DNA from: Fibrobacter succinogenes
Lineage (GTDB): Bacteria; Fibrobacterota; Fibrobacteria; Fibrobacterales; Fibrobacteraceae
Assembly (NCBI GenBank): GCA_902791475.1
Contig: CADAWC010000014.1
Span: forward strand, 1-64,000
Direction of reading: 5' to 3'
Length of the DNA stretch: 64,000 nucleotides
The notes beneath the pieces are model-generated. The model worked only from the letters and a program-made list of their open reading frames with translations, did not search any database and was not told the origin of the DNA. Position numbers and translations under genes: made by a program. How positions within the stretch are numbered: position 1 is the stretch's first letter; every line of letters starts with the position of its first letter. Shown piece after piece: positions 1-8,938 of this stretch.

Positions 1-123
1 GGTGGCGGCCGTGAATCTGCCGTCCGCGCTCTCAAGAATGCGGGCCTCGAAGTTCTCTCTATTCGAGACGTGACGGGCATTCCGCACAATGGTTGCCGTC
101 CTAAAAAGAAGAGAAGAATTTAA
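1..123 (+). CDS. rpsK: 30S ribosomal protein S11, C-terminal part
   Basis: The first 40 codons of the window read in frame 1 as the end of ribosomal protein S11, a 16S rRNA-binding protein of the small-subunit platform. The conserved S11 end is visible: [20 protein letters not shown] followed by a basic tail and TAA. The 5' part lies outside the window. rpoA starts 18 nt downstream, so this is the ribosomal alpha operon. In many bacteria rpsD (S4) lies between rpsK and rpoA; here it does not. Confidence 0.96.
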   Translation, partial: GGGRESAVRALKNAGLEVLSIRDVTGIPHNGCRPKKKRRI

Positions 124-141
124 TCCAAAGAGGTATCGCCA

Positions 142-1116
142 ATGATGTGGAAATCACTTCAGATGCCGCGCAGCTTCCAGAAAGTGGAAACCGGCGAAGA
201 TGGCCGCTACGCCAAGTTTGTCGTAGAAGCCTTGGAACGTGGCTGGGGTATCACCCTCGGTAACGCTCTCCGTCGCGTGCTCCTCTCCTCTCTGCAGGGT
301 GCGGCTATTGTCTCCGTGAAAATCGAAGGCGTTGACAAGGAATTTTCGACGATTCCGGGTGTTAAGGAAGATGTCACTGACATTATCCTCAACCTCAAGA
401 GCATCCGTGTAAAGCTCCTGTCTGATCATGATGAAACCCTTCACCTGGACATGTCCGGTGATGGCGAAGTCACGGCCAAGGACTTTATGGACAATCCAAA
501 TGTCACTATCCTGACTCCGGATGTTCACATTGCGACATTGAACGGCAACGCTTCTTTGTCGATGGACGTGAAGATCTCCTGCGGTCGTGGTTATGTTGTT
601 GCCGACGAACTTAAGGACAAGGACGCTCCGATTGGCGTTATCGCCATGGATGCGAACTTCAACCCGGTTCAGAAAGTCGCAATGCACATCAGCGATACCC
701 GCGTTGGTCAGAAGACGGACTACAACCGTCTGGAACTTGAAATTACAACAGACGGTTCCATTGACCCGGAAGACGCTCTTGCATACGCTGCAAAGCTTCT
801 TGTGGATCACTTGGAAATCTTCATCAACTTCGAAGGCGATCTCGAATCTCCTGAAGAACTCGAAATGGATGAAGAACGTCAGCGTATCGCTAACCTCCTC
901 CGTATGCGCGTGGACGATTTGGAACTTTCCGTTCGCTCCAGCAACTGCCTCCGTATGGCAAACATCCATACCATTGGCGAGCTTGTTCGCAACAAGGAAA
1001 ACGATATGCTCAAATACAAGAACTTCGGTAGGAAGTCCTTGGTTGAACTTAACGAGGTGTTGACGTCGATGGGCCTTTCTTTTGGCATGGACGTCGATGA
1101 TTACTTGAAGGATTAA
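142..1116 (+). CDS. rpoA: DNA-directed RNA polymerase subunit alpha
   Basis: RpoA scaffolds RNA polymerase assembly with its N-terminal domain and contacts UP elements and activators with its C-terminal domain. The 324-aa length is normal. The NTD assembly motif is visible (GWGITLGNALRRVLLSS), and the CTD has the helix-hairpin-helix region (LELSVRSSNCL, NIHTIGELV, FGRKSLVELNEVL). Two ATGs occur at 142 and 145; an AAAGAGG ribosome-binding site at 127-133 serves both, and 142 was chosen as the first. It lies between rpsK and rplQ, with only 2 nt before rplQ, so it is cotranscribed with them. Confidence 0.98.
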   Translation: MMWKSLQMPRSFQKVETGEDGRYAKFVVEALERGWGITLGNALRRVLLSSLQGAAIVSVKIEGVDKEFSTIPGVKEDVTDIILNLKSIRVKLLSDHDETLHLDMSGDGEVTAKDFMDNPNVTILTPDVHIATLNGNASLSMDVKISCGRGYVVADELKDKDAPIGVIAMDANFNPVQKVAMHISDTRVGQKTDYNRLELEITTDGSIDPEDALAYAAKLLVDHLEIFINFEGDLESPEELEMDEERQRIANLLRMRVDDLELSVRSSNCLRMANIHTIGELVRNKENDMLKYKNFGRKSLVELNEVLTSMGLSFGMDVDDYLKD

Positions 1117-1118
1117 AC

Positions 1119-1592
1119 ATGAGACACGGTGTAAAAAACAAGAAACTGGGTGTTAACGCCCAACACAAGCGTGCCATCCTCCGCGCCCTCACGACTTCTA
1201 TTCTCGAGAAGGGCATGGAAACGGATCAGAACAAGCGCTATGTGCGTACCACTCTCCACAAGGCTAAGCTTGTGCGCAGCTGTGTAGAACGCATGATTAC
1301 CTACGCAAAGAAGGGTGACCTTTCTGCACGTCGTGAAGCAGCTCGCTTCGTGATGGACCCGAAGGTTCTTCAGGATTTGTTCAACACGATCGGTCCGCGT
1401 TATGCTAACCGCAACGGCGGTTACACTCGCGTGCTGAAGCTCGGCCCGAACCGCGCCGGCGACGCTGCTGAAATGGCTCTTATCGGTCTCGTCGAAGACG
1501 AAATCGTTGCTAAGGCTAAGAAGGCTGCTGAACCTGCTAAGGCTGACGCTGCTGTTGACATGGTCGAAGGCGAAGGCAAGTCCGCTAACTAA
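1119..1592 (+). CDS. rplQ: 50S ribosomal protein L17
   Basis: L17 is a large-subunit protein near the exit tunnel. The family start MRHGVKNKKLGVNAQHKRAI and the RYANRNGGYTRVLKLG region are clear. At 157 aa it is longer than the roughly 120-130 aa of many L17s because of an Ala/Lys/Glu-rich tail from about residue 127 (AKAKKAAEPAKADAA), a low-complexity extension. It is the last gene of the operon and is followed by an intrinsic terminator. Confidence 0.97.
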   Translation: MRHGVKNKKLGVNAQHKRAILRALTTSILEKGMETDQNKRYVRTTLHKAKLVRSCVERMITYAKKGDLSARREAARFVMDPKVLQDLFNTIGPRYANRNGGYTRVLKLGPNRAGDAAEMALIGLVEDEIVAKAKKAAEPAKADAAVDMVEGEGKSAN

Positions 1593-1610
1593 GATCAAAA
1601 AACGGTCTTT

Positions 1611-1645
1611 AAAAAAGGCACGGCTTATATGCCGCGCCTTTTTTT
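1611..1645 (+). terminator. intrinsic terminator of the rpsK-rpoA-rplQ operon
   Basis: Interrupted hairpin GGC-A-CGGC / GCCG-C-GCC with a TTATAT loop, preceded by an A-run and followed by seven T. It begins 19 nt after the rplQ stop. Confidence 0.85.
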
Positions 1646-1654
1646 GCGTTATAT

Positions 1655-1717
1655 GACTATTGACCAATGACCATTGACAAATAACCAACGACTAATGACC
1701 GATAACTAATGACTTAG
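1655..1717. repeat. degenerate 7-bp tandem array (nine heptads)
   Basis: Reading every 7 bases from 1655 gives GACTATT, GACCAAT, GACCATT, GACAAAT, AACCAAC, GACTAAT, GACCGAT, AACTAAT, GACTTAG. The unit is degenerate but the 7-bp phase is exact. It fills the gap between the rplQ terminator and the promoter of the next operon. Related arrays lie at 12619, 17473, 19057, 30117, 47260, 47591 and 57467. Confidence 0.8.
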
Positions 1718-1735
1718 TTCTAACTTTCCATTTTA

Positions 1736-1748
1736 ATTTTTGTATAAT
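1736..1748 (+). promoter_or_regulatory. candidate -10 promoter element for the polysaccharide operon
   Basis: TTTTTG directly followed by TATAAT (1743-1748), 42 nt upstream of the ATG at 1791. The TTTTTGTAT pattern recurs before several other genes in the window. A -35 element is not obvious. Here a leader of about 35 nt would precede the start codon. Confidence 0.45.
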
Positions 1749-1790
1749 TAGGTAACTTGTCAGTCTTTTTCTCAACTGTAGAAAAGTATT

Positions 1791-2966
1791 ATGCGATCTT
1801 TTATTGTCTGTCTTTTCTTGGCGTGTGTTTGTGCCTTTGCTTCGGAATCGATCTTCGGCAATTCTGCGTCTAAAAATTTTGTTCTCGGTGAAGGCGTGTC
1901 TACGCGTGGTGCAGCATCACTTACGCCGATGTATGCCGAAATGGCTGTGGATTCCAACTATGTGCTTGGTCCGGGTGACTTTTTGGACTTGATGCTTGAA
2001 GACAAGTACCTCTCTATCCAAGTGTATCCGGATGGTGGCGTGGCTGTCGAAGAATGTGGTGCCGTGAATGTGAACGGCAAGACTTTGGCTGAGGCGCAGA
2101 GGCTGATTCTCGACTTGGTTTCCAAGCGTTACAAGCGTGAATACTGCTTTGTGCAACTTGCCGCCATGAAGAGATTCCGTGTGAATGCCATGGGTGCAAT
2201 TCCTGCGGTTGGGCAGCATGTGATTGACCCCCAGAACAGACTTTCTTTGTTTATCCGTGCGGTTGGCGGACTTCTCCCGAATGCAAATAAGGAAGACATC
2301 CAGATTATTCGCGGTAAGGATACTATCCATGTGAATTACAACGAAATGGCGAAGAATGGCAATTTTGAAGAAGATGTTCTGCTGCAGCAGGGTGACAAGA
2401 TTTATGTGCCGTTTGTGCCGATGGGCGATAACGTTTCTCTAGTTTTCCCGGGGTATAGAACGACGGTCGCTTACCGTTCGGACAGGACTCTTCAGGATTA
2501 CTTTGAACTTGCGGGTGCCGATAGGATGCACAACCAGGGGTATAAGTCTGTATGTATTCGTGAACCGGACAAGGATCCGCGCTGGATTTCGCTTGGCGAA
2601 ATGAAGACGACTACAGTCGAACCGAATACGGAAGTGGAATTTTTCATCAAGGAACTGTTCGTGTACCTGGGTGGTGCTGTGAACTATATCGGTCGTTACC
2701 CCTACAATCCGACATGGCATGCCATTGACTACATCTCTTCGGGTGGCGTGAATACGATTACAGGTTCCTGGACCCAGGCGAAGGTCTGGCGCGGTGCAAA
2801 GCCGGAAGCGATTTCTATCAACGTGGCGACGGACCCGATTTTGCCGGGTGACGTCATTGAAATTCCCAAGAACCATTACGAATCGTTCAAGGATTTCACC
2901 TTGTTCATGGCATCACTTTTGAGTGTGATTTCGTCTGCGTTCATCATTTACGTCAACTACAAGTAA
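1791..2966 (+). CDS. Wza-like polysaccharide export protein (Poly_export/SLBB)
   Basis: This protein probably carries capsule or exopolysaccharide across the periplasm and outer membrane. It starts with a signal peptide (MRSFIVCLFLACVCAFA). A Poly_export domain follows at about residues 58-135 (VLGPGDFLDLML, YPDGGVAV, VNVNGKTLAEAQ), then SLBB-like beta-grasp segments, including LLQQGDKIYVPF near 200. A hydrophobic C-terminal segment (FTLFMASLLSVISSAFIIYV) resembles the C-terminal membrane helix of Wza. No lipobox Cys is seen. The Wzz-like gene begins 3 nt after its stop, so it is the first gene of a three-gene polysaccharide operon. Confidence 0.85.
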   Translation: MRSFIVCLFLACVCAFASESIFGNSASKNFVLGEGVSTRGAASLTPMYAEMAVDSNYVLGPGDFLDLMLEDKYLSIQVYPDGGVAVEECGAVNVNGKTLAEAQRLILDLVSKRYKREYCFVQLAAMKRFRVNAMGAIPAVGQHVIDPQNRLSLFIRAVGGLLPNANKEDIQIIRGKDTIHVNYNEMAKNGNFEEDVLLQQGDKIYVPFVPMGDNVSLVFPGYRTTVAYRSDRTLQDYFELAGADRMHNQGYKSVCIREPDKDPRWISLGEMKTTTVEPNTEVEFFIKELFVYLGGAVNYIGRYPYNPTWHAIDYISSGGVNTITGSWTQAKVWRGAKPEAISINVATDPILPGDVIEIPKNHYESFKDFTLFMASLLSVISSAFIIYVNYK

Positions 2967-2969
2967 TTT

Positions 2970-4169
2970 ATGGAAAAGCAAGAGTCTATTGGTTTTGTTG
3001 AAATCTGTCTGCGGATTCTGAATAACGACTTGAAGCATTTCAAGTTTGTTGTAACGTTTGTTCTTATCCCGACAATTATTGTGTTCATCGCGGTCATGTG
3101 GATCGTGAAGCCTAAGTATGCAGCATCGGCGATTGTTACTCCGCCGGCCTCGACGCAGCCGGTATCGGGGATGCTTAGCGGGCTGATGGGCTCTTCGGGC
3201 ATGAGTTCGCTCCTTGGTATTTCGATGGACAACGAGGACGTGAATGCCGTGTGGACGATTCTCAATTCCTGGGAATTGCACGACATGGTCATCAACAAGT
3301 TTGACCTTGCAAGACACTACAAGTTCAAGGGAAAATTCCACGCGGACTTGCTGAGGGAGTTCCGCAAGAATTTCGGGCTCGAACTGAACAAGGAAGACAT
3401 GTTTTCCCTCTATTACAAGGATACGGACGCAAAACTTGCAGTTGAAGTTTTAAACTTCATGCTCGAAAAGGCTGATTCCTCATTCAACGCATTTAAGACG
3501 AAGCAGGCCCACCAGTCCAGGGAATATTTCCAGTCGAGACTTGATTCCTGCGAACATGTGCTGGATTCCTTGATCAAAGACTTTGTCAATTTCCAGGTCA
3601 GCAACAACGTGTATGAACCGAGCGTGCAGCTCGAAGCGACAATCAAGTACTTGAGCGAATTGCAGGCGATGCGCGAGGAAGTCGGCATCGAGATGAATTT
3701 TGAAAAGCTAGACCGTGGCGAAAACAGCAAGCGCTATCAGGAACTTTTGAAGCGTTCGAAGGGCGTGAATTCTGCTCTTGGCGGAACGCTCAAGGGCAAG
3801 CATAGCAATATCGGTATTCTGGAACTCAAGAGGTCTCCGGAGCTTTATGCGGAATACATGAGGCGCGAAGCGGAAATCCGCATTCAGGAAACGATGTACA
3901 AGGTGCTGCGCCAGCAGAGCGAACAGATGCGCTTGGAAGAAGCGAAAATGCTCACTAACCTGCACGTGCTTGAACCGCCTTGGGAAAACGACAAGAAGAT
4001 TTCTCCGAAGCGTGGTTTGATCCTTGCGTTCACAGTATTCTTCTCCTTCTTCTTGGCAACGCTCCTTTGCAACTTTGTGGAGTATATGCGTTCAGAAAGC
4101 CGTACGAATGGCAGGACTGCTGCCGAGTGGGATTTCTTTGTCAAGAAAGTTTGCTTCTGGCATAAATAA
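2970..4169 (+). CDS. Wzz-like chain-length determinant / polysaccharide co-polymerase
   Basis: This inner-membrane protein probably sets polymer length together with the Wza and Wzy partners beside it. The 399-aa chain has one transmembrane helix near residues 27-47 (FVLIPTIIVFIAVMWIV) and a second near 350-370 (LILAFTVFFSFFLATLLC). Between them lies a long periplasmic coiled-coil-rich region, with a Pro-rich segment (LEPPWENDKKISPKRG) just before TM2, the usual Wzz layout. There is no C-terminal Walker or tyrosine-kinase domain, so it is a Wzz and not a Wzc type. Confidence 0.85.
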   Translation: MEKQESIGFVEICLRILNNDLKHFKFVVTFVLIPTIIVFIAVMWIVKPKYAASAIVTPPASTQPVSGMLSGLMGSSGMSSLLGISMDNEDVNAVWTILNSWELHDMVINKFDLARHYKFKGKFHADLLREFRKNFGLELNKEDMFSLYYKDTDAKLAVEVLNFMLEKADSSFNAFKTKQAHQSREYFQSRLDSCEHVLDSLIKDFVNFQVSNNVYEPSVQLEATIKYLSELQAMREEVGIEMNFEKLDRGENSKRYQELLKRSKGVNSALGGTLKGKHSNIGILELKRSPELYAEYMRREAEIRIQETMYKVLRQQSEQMRLEEAKMLTNLHVLEPPWENDKKISPKRGLILAFTVFFSFFLATLLCNFVEYMRSESRTNGRTAAEWDFFVKKVCFWHK

Positions 4170-4189
4170 TTTTTGAGGCGTTAAGGCAC

Positions 4190-5527
4190 ATGGTGGAGGC
4201 GTTTTTTGCTCATCCAGAGTCAAGCGTGATGTTTACGCTTGCCATCGTCGCCTTGATTCTTATCTCCATTTTCAAGGAAGATTTTTTCCGCCCATCGACT
4301 CTGTATTTCTTGGTACAGATGGTGATGCTCGGCGTTTCTTATTTGCAGTTCTTGCCGATGATGTCGGATTTTAATTATTCGACGTGGCTTGTGTGGGGCG
4401 GCGGCATGTTCTGCTTTTTGGTCGGTTGCTATGTGACGGACTTTGCGTGGAAATCGGCCGGCGGCCCTCCGCTACAGAAAAGGCTTCAAGTCCATGGCGA
4501 GTACAACTGGGTTTGTCATTTCTTTATGAGCTTTTCGGCGTTCGCATATTTCTTTGTGGGCGTGCTCGGCGTGATTTCTGTGACAGGAAACCTTGTGCTT
4601 TTGACGGACAATCCGTCGCAATGGCTTACGGGTAAAGACAACGATGTGCTGAAGTATGCGGATTTCTTTACTACGGGTGCAATGGTCGTTGGGCTTTTTG
4701 CTGTAGCGTCTTTCAAGTCTATGAACCCGGTGCGCTGGGTGCGCTATGCGTCGCGCTTTATGGTCGCATTTACGATTGTGCTTTCGTTCATGACGTATCC
4801 GAGCCGTGGTATCAATATGCTTTGCATCGGCATGTTCATGATTTTATTCAATTATTTGCGTGGGCGTTTCTCGTGGCGTTCGCTCGCGGTGGTGACTGTG
4901 TTTATCTGCATTTTCTTTGTGGCGGTGGCAGCTCTCAAGGGGCAGTATGGCAATTCGGATGTGACTGATAGCAAGATTGCAAAAGAAGTGGCGCTTCTCC
5001 CGTATAAGTACGTGGCGAACAACTATTGGAACTTGGATTACGCGTTCAACCGTTATAGCGATGTTCCTGAACATGAATGGACGTATGGCATTGACGCATT
5101 TTTTGGTGTGACGCACTTGATGCACATTGGTGACGGAATCCAGCAGAGCTTTGGTTGGGATTCGCCGTACAACGAGAGCGTGGTAAAATATACTGGGCTC
5201 AATACTATTCTTTACCTTTGGGATGCGTACAAGGACTTTGGACTGCCTGGAGTTTTCCTGTTGCCGTTTTTCTTTGGCGTGCTATTCACTTATTGTTACC
5301 ACAAGATGGCGATTGCGAAAAGCCCGCTGATGCTTTTGCTCTCGGCGACTTTCATGATGTGGATTATCCTTTGGAACTTCACAACCGGTTACAAGCAAAG
5401 TATGTACTGGGTGTGGATGTTCTTTTTCTTCTTTGTCTGTACTGTGAGCAGTGGTCGCACTATTTTGCCGCCGGATCCCGAAGTCGTCGGCAAGTTAGAT
5501 GAGAAAGGTACGAACGCTGCAAGTTAG
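4190..5527 (+). CDS. Wzy-like oligosaccharide repeat-unit polymerase (polytopic membrane protein)
   Basis: A 445-aa polytopic inner-membrane protein with roughly ten hydrophobic segments and a larger extracytoplasmic loop around residues 260-340. Size, topology and position behind Wza-like and Wzz-like genes fit the O-antigen or capsule polymerase family, whose sequences diverge strongly, so the call rests largely on context. The start is 20 nt after the Wzz-like stop. It is the last gene of the operon, and the convergent flippase-like gene ends 16 nt away. Confidence 0.65.
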   Translation: MVEAFFAHPESSVMFTLAIVALILISIFKEDFFRPSTLYFLVQMVMLGVSYLQFLPMMSDFNYSTWLVWGGGMFCFLVGCYVTDFAWKSAGGPPLQKRLQVHGEYNWVCHFFMSFSAFAYFFVGVLGVISVTGNLVLLTDNPSQWLTGKDNDVLKYADFFTTGAMVVGLFAVASFKSMNPVRWVRYASRFMVAFTIVLSFMTYPSRGINMLCIGMFMILFNYLRGRFSWRSLAVVTVFICIFFVAVAALKGQYGNSDVTDSKIAKEVALLPYKYVANNYWNLDYAFNRYSDVPEHEWTYGIDAFFGVTHLMHIGDGIQQSFGWDSPYNESVVKYTGLNTILYLWDAYKDFGLPGVFLLPFFFGVLFTYCYHKMAIAKSPLMLLLSATFMMWIILWNFTTGYKQSMYWVWMFFFFFVCTVSSGRTILPPDPEVVGKLDEKGTNAAS

Positions 5528-5543
5528 TTTGTGGCGAACCGCA

Positions 5544-6779
5544 TTACCACTTCATTCTCTTATTGCGGATGAAATATCCGAATAGGATTGCGGTCAGCAA
5601 GAAATCGCCGGTAAGGGCAAATAGGGGTATAAGCTCATTTTCTAGGTACATCCCTGCAAGTCCGCAAACGATGATGTTTGCTATGCCGCCGATGCTTATC
5701 ATGAGTGCGTAGGTTGGGGTGGCGTGTTCCTTGAGGAGTGTCGAGATGAGCGTTGTGCGGGTTGCTTGGAATATCAGTGAGAAGGAGAGAATTTGCAAAA
5801 TGTGGGCGCTAGTCTGTAGTGTCGCTTCGGTCCAGTTAGCGGCAAAGAAAAGAATTTGTAGGATCCATGACGGGAATATCCACAGCGGGGAAGAGCACAC
5901 GGCGATGAACAGCGTAAAGATGGCGATGTCTCTAAGGTGGATGTCTTTATCGTGCGTGGAGTGTAGTGTGATCAGGTTCGACGAGATGAAGTGAACCATG
6001 ATACTGGAGCAGAGCAACAGGATTTTGTGTCCGAAGTTATAACATCCTAAAAATTCATTGCTTGCAAATTTGTCGGCAACGTAAAGGCCGAGAGGAAGGT
6101 ACGCAAATGACGCGAAACTGGAAATGGCGTAGGGAATGCCCGCCTTGATCATGAGGGCGATAAAGCGGAATGTACGGCGCGTGATTTTGAGGAGCTTTGC
6201 ATTGAATGCCTGCGTCACGCCGTAGAAGAATGCGGGGAGGGCGGCAAGCACCATCGCAAGCGCAATGAGCTCGATGCGTTCAATCTTGAAGTAGAGTAGG
6301 GTAAGTCCCATGACTGCGGAATACGAAATCGTGTGCAATAGTTTTGAGACGAACAGCCGCTTCCAGAATTTTCCGCAGATGAAGTACCAGTCAAAAAACG
6401 CGTGCTGGAACACGAGCCCGAACGTGAAAATCAGTTCGCCATAGAAAATCGGGTGGTTGTAGCGGAACGTGAACGCAAAGGCGACCATGAGAAGTGCTGC
6501 TGCTACGGCGGAAAAAAGCCTTAGCTGGAGGATGCTCCTGAAAAGCGAACCTTTTGTGGCGCGGCTCCCGAAAAAGGCGAGGATGAGGGTTGTCATGCCG
6601 AAATCGGCGATGGCGCAGAATATGGAGAAGTCGGTCTGGAGGAGGCCGAAATACCCATAAGAAGCGGTTCCTAGGTTCCGTGCGATAAAATTCTGGACAA
6701 AAAATGAAATTCCTTGGATAAGGAGGTTTACAAATGCGATGAAAACACCGATTCTTATATTGCGGAAAGCTTGAAACAT
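5544..6779 (-). CDS. Wzx-like polysaccharide flippase (MOP superfamily)
   Basis: A 411-aa protein of about 12 hydrophobic segments. Its N-terminus (LINLLIQGISFFVQNFIARNLG-like pattern, read here as FVNLLIQGISFFVQNFIA) is typical of Wzx/RfbX-type lipid-linked oligosaccharide flippases. It would move undecaprenyl-linked repeat units to the periplasmic face for the Wzy-like enzyme. It is convergent with the polymerase gene. No glycosyltransferases are adjacent, so repeat-unit synthesis must be encoded elsewhere. Confidence 0.75.
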   Translation of the reverse strand: MFQAFRNIRIGVFIAFVNLLIQGISFFVQNFIARNLGTASYGYFGLLQTDFSIFCAIADFGMTTLILAFFGSRATKGSLFRSILQLRLFSAVAAALLMVAFAFTFRYNHPIFYGELIFTFGLVFQHAFFDWYFICGKFWKRLFVSKLLHTISYSAVMGLTLLYFKIERIELIALAMVLAALPAFFYGVTQAFNAKLLKITRRTFRFIALMIKAGIPYAISSFASFAYLPLGLYVADKFASNEFLGCYNFGHKILLLCSSIMVHFISSNLITLHSTHDKDIHLRDIAIFTLFIAVCSSPLWIFPSWILQILFFAANWTEATLQTSAHILQILSFSLIFQATRTTLISTLLKEHATPTYALMISIGGIANIIVCGLAGMYLENELIPLFALTGDFLLTAILFGYFIRNKRMKW

Positions 6780-6950
6780 GGAGGTAAAGATAATTTATAT
6801 ATTTGTGCTATAGGTAAGTTCAAGGTCCAAGTTGCTTGAGCCGCTAGGCGAGAATCTTGCTGATACGGTTGTCCTTCCCGTTTTTACGGGGCCATCGAAA
6901 AAAAGGTGACTCGTTTTTAGGCAATTTTTTGTATCTTTGGTCTTGAAATC

Positions 6951-7030
6951 GCGAGAGTGGCGGAATTGGCAGACGCGCCAGACTTAGGATCTGGTACTTC
7001 GGTGTGTGGGTTCGACTCCCACCCCTCGCA
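6951..7030 (+). tRNA. tRNA-Leu (anticodon UAG)
   Basis: Class II tRNA: acceptor strand GCGAGAG, D-arm, anticodon stem CCAGA/TCTGG with loop CTTAGGA (anticodon TAG), a variable arm around TACTTCGGTG, T-arm GTGGG-TTCGACT-CCCAC, and acceptor 3' strand CCCTCGC with A73. Position 6 pairs A with C, a mismatch in the acceptor stem. CCA is not encoded. A TATCTT hexamer 10 to 15 nt upstream could be the -10 of its promoter. trigger factor starts 46 nt downstream. Confidence 0.95.
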
Positions 7031-7075
7031 GTTCTTTTTTTATCACCTTTTTAACAACCGTATACCGGAGTATAT

Positions 7076-8335
7076 ATGTCCGCTGAAATCAAAGAAACAA
7101 GCGCAACCGTGCGCACCCTTGAAATTACAATCCCGCAGGGTGATCTCAAGGTTCCGTTCGAAAAGAAGCTTTCTCAGTACAAGAAGCAGGTCGCCTTGAA
7201 GGGCTTCCGCCAGGGTCAAGTGCCGAAGTCCATGATCTTGAAGCAGTTCGGACCGTCCATCCGTCACGAAGCTGTCGATGAAGTCGTGAACTCTATCGTT
7301 CAGGAAACCCTCAAGAAGGCTAACATCATTCCGGTTGGCAAGATGATGGTCAAGGATTTCAAGGACGACGAACAGAACGACATCACACTTAAGGTCGAAG
7401 TCGAAATTGATCCGGAAATCGATATCAAGGGTTACGCTGATACGGGCATCACCGTTCCGGCTACCGCCGTTCACGAAGAAGAAGTCCAGGCTGAATTCGA
7501 CCGCCTCATGCAGATGTGGAGCAAGGACGAACACGTTGACCGTGAAGCCAAGAAGGGTGACGTTGTCGTTGGCGACTATATCGAAGTTGTTATCGACGGT
7601 GAAAAGCAGGAACTTCCGGAAAACAAGGAATTCCGTTCTCTCCTCGGTGAATCCGCTTCTCCGGGATTCGACGAAGGTCTCATGGGCTCTAAGGCCGGCG
7701 ACAAGAAGGAAATCAACTTCAAGTATCCGGATGACCACAAGGACGAACGCTACCGCGGCAAGACCGCTCAGTTCAACGTCGAAATCAAGGACGTTCGCGA
7801 AATCGTTCCGCCGACTTTGGACGAAGAATTCTGCAAGCAGATTGGCGTCAAGGACGAAGCTGACTTGAGAAACAACCTCGCTGAAAGCCTCGCTGCCCAG
7901 AAGAAGGACGCTGCAAAGAACAAGGCCATCAACGAAGCTATCGACAAGCTCATCGAAGCGAACCCGTTCGAAGTGCCGAAGGCTCGTATTTACGACCTCA
8001 TCAAGTGGACGCTCAACCGCAATGCCCAGAGCGAAAAGGACGTTGTGGAACCGACCGAAGAACAGATAAACGAACTCTCCGGTGAAGCTATCCGCGAAAT
8101 TAAGAAACACCGTATTCTCGAATTCGTTGCTACGAAGGAAAAGATCAAGCCGACGCAGGCTCTCGTTGACGAACGCCTCCAGCAGATGGCTAACGCTTAC
8201 CACGTGGAATTCGAGGGTCTCAAGAACCACTTCCGCCAGTCTGGCCGTATCAACCAGCTGCGCGACGAACTTCGCTTCCAGATGGCTGCTGACTTCATCG
8301 TCGGTATCCGCCCGGCAGCAGAAGAAACAAAGTAA
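7076..8335 (+). CDS. tig: trigger factor, ribosome-associated chaperone and PPIase
   Basis: Trigger factor binds L23 at the exit tunnel and shields nascent chains. The 419-aa product has the ribosome-binding N-domain with the signature GFRQGQVPKSMI (the family's GFRxGxxP), a PPIase domain around residues 155-240 (GDYIEVVIDGE, PGFDEGLMGSKAGDKKEI) and the helical C-domain. It is followed by clpP, clpX and lon in the same direction, the classic proteostasis cluster. Confidence 0.97.
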   Translation: MSAEIKETSATVRTLEITIPQGDLKVPFEKKLSQYKKQVALKGFRQGQVPKSMILKQFGPSIRHEAVDEVVNSIVQETLKKANIIPVGKMMVKDFKDDEQNDITLKVEVEIDPEIDIKGYADTGITVPATAVHEEEVQAEFDRLMQMWSKDEHVDREAKKGDVVVGDYIEVVIDGEKQELPENKEFRSLLGESASPGFDEGLMGSKAGDKKEINFKYPDDHKDERYRGKTAQFNVEIKDVREIVPPTLDEEFCKQIGVKDEADLRNNLAESLAAQKKDAAKNKAINEAIDKLIEANPFEVPKARIYDLIKWTLNRNAQSEKDVVEPTEEQINELSGEAIREIKKHRILEFVATKEKIKPTQALVDERLQQMANAYHVEFEGLKNHFRQSGRINQLRDELRFQMAADFIVGIRPAAEETK

Positions 8336-8347
8336 TAAGAGGAATAA

Positions 8348-8938
8348 ATGATCATCCCTACCGTCATTGAAACTACCGGGCGCGGCGAACGCGCTTATGA
8401 TATCTATTCCAGACTTCTCAAGGAACGTATTATCTTCTTGGGTACGCCGATTAACGACGAAGTGGCAAACAATGTCATGGCCCAGTTGATTTTCCTTGAA
8501 TACGAGAATCCGGAAAAGGATATCACGCTGTATATCAACAGCCCGGGCGGTTACGTGTCGGCAGGGCTTGCCATTTATGATACCATGCAGCACGTACGCC
8601 CGAATATCGCGACGATCTGCATTGGTAGTTGTGCTTCGATGGCTGCCGTGCTCCTTGCTGCAGGTACGAAGGGCAAGCGCTATGCGCTCCCGCATTCCCG
8701 CATCATGTTGCACCAGCCGTCGGGTGCCGCTACTGGACAATCTACAGATATTCAGATTACCGCCAAGGAAATTATCCGCACGAAGGATACCCTTACCGAA
8801 ATTGTCGCTAAGCATACCGGAAAGCCTGTCGACGAAGTCCGCGAAAAGACGGACCGCGACTTTTACATGAGCCCGGAAGAAGCTAAGGCCTTTGGCGTTA
8901 TCGATGAAATTTTTGTGCCGCGTAAAGAGGGAATTTAA
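8348..8938 (+). CDS. clpP: ATP-dependent Clp protease proteolytic subunit
   Basis: ClpP is the barrel-shaped serine protease that degrades substrates unfolded by ClpX. The 196-aa chain shows the nucleophile Ser97 in GSCASMAA, the catalytic His122 in MLHQP, the oxyanion segment [10 protein letters not shown], and the [20 protein letters not shown] start. It begins 12 nt after the tig stop with GAGGAA as ribosome-binding site. The stop codon overlaps the clpX start by one base (TAATG), suggesting translational coupling. Confidence 0.98.
   Translation: MIIPTVIETTGRGERAYDIYSRLLKERIIFLGTPINDEVANNVMAQLIFLEYENPEKDITLYINSPGGYVSAGLAIYDTMQHVRPNIATICIGSCASMAAVLLAAGTKGKRYALPHSRIMLHQPSGAATGQSTDIQITAKEIIRTKDTLTEIVAKHTGKPVDEVREKTDRDFYMSPEEAKAFGVIDEIFVPRKEGI

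Noticed and set aside
154..969. Long minus-strand reading frame opposite rpoA
   Set aside because: It is the antisense of a clear rpoA; its translation has no recognisable domain and arises from rpoA codon bias.
1655..1717. Heptad arrays as CRISPR repeats
   Set aside because: Units are 7 bp with no spacers and no cas genes are in the window.
6957..7199. Plus-strand frame MAELADAPDLGSG over the tRNA
   Set aside because: This is the well-known spurious translation of a tRNA-Leu gene.
7043..8815. 590-codon minus-strand reading frame across tig and clpP
   Set aside because: It lies antisense to two certain genes and includes the tRNA-tig gap; the protein has no family features.
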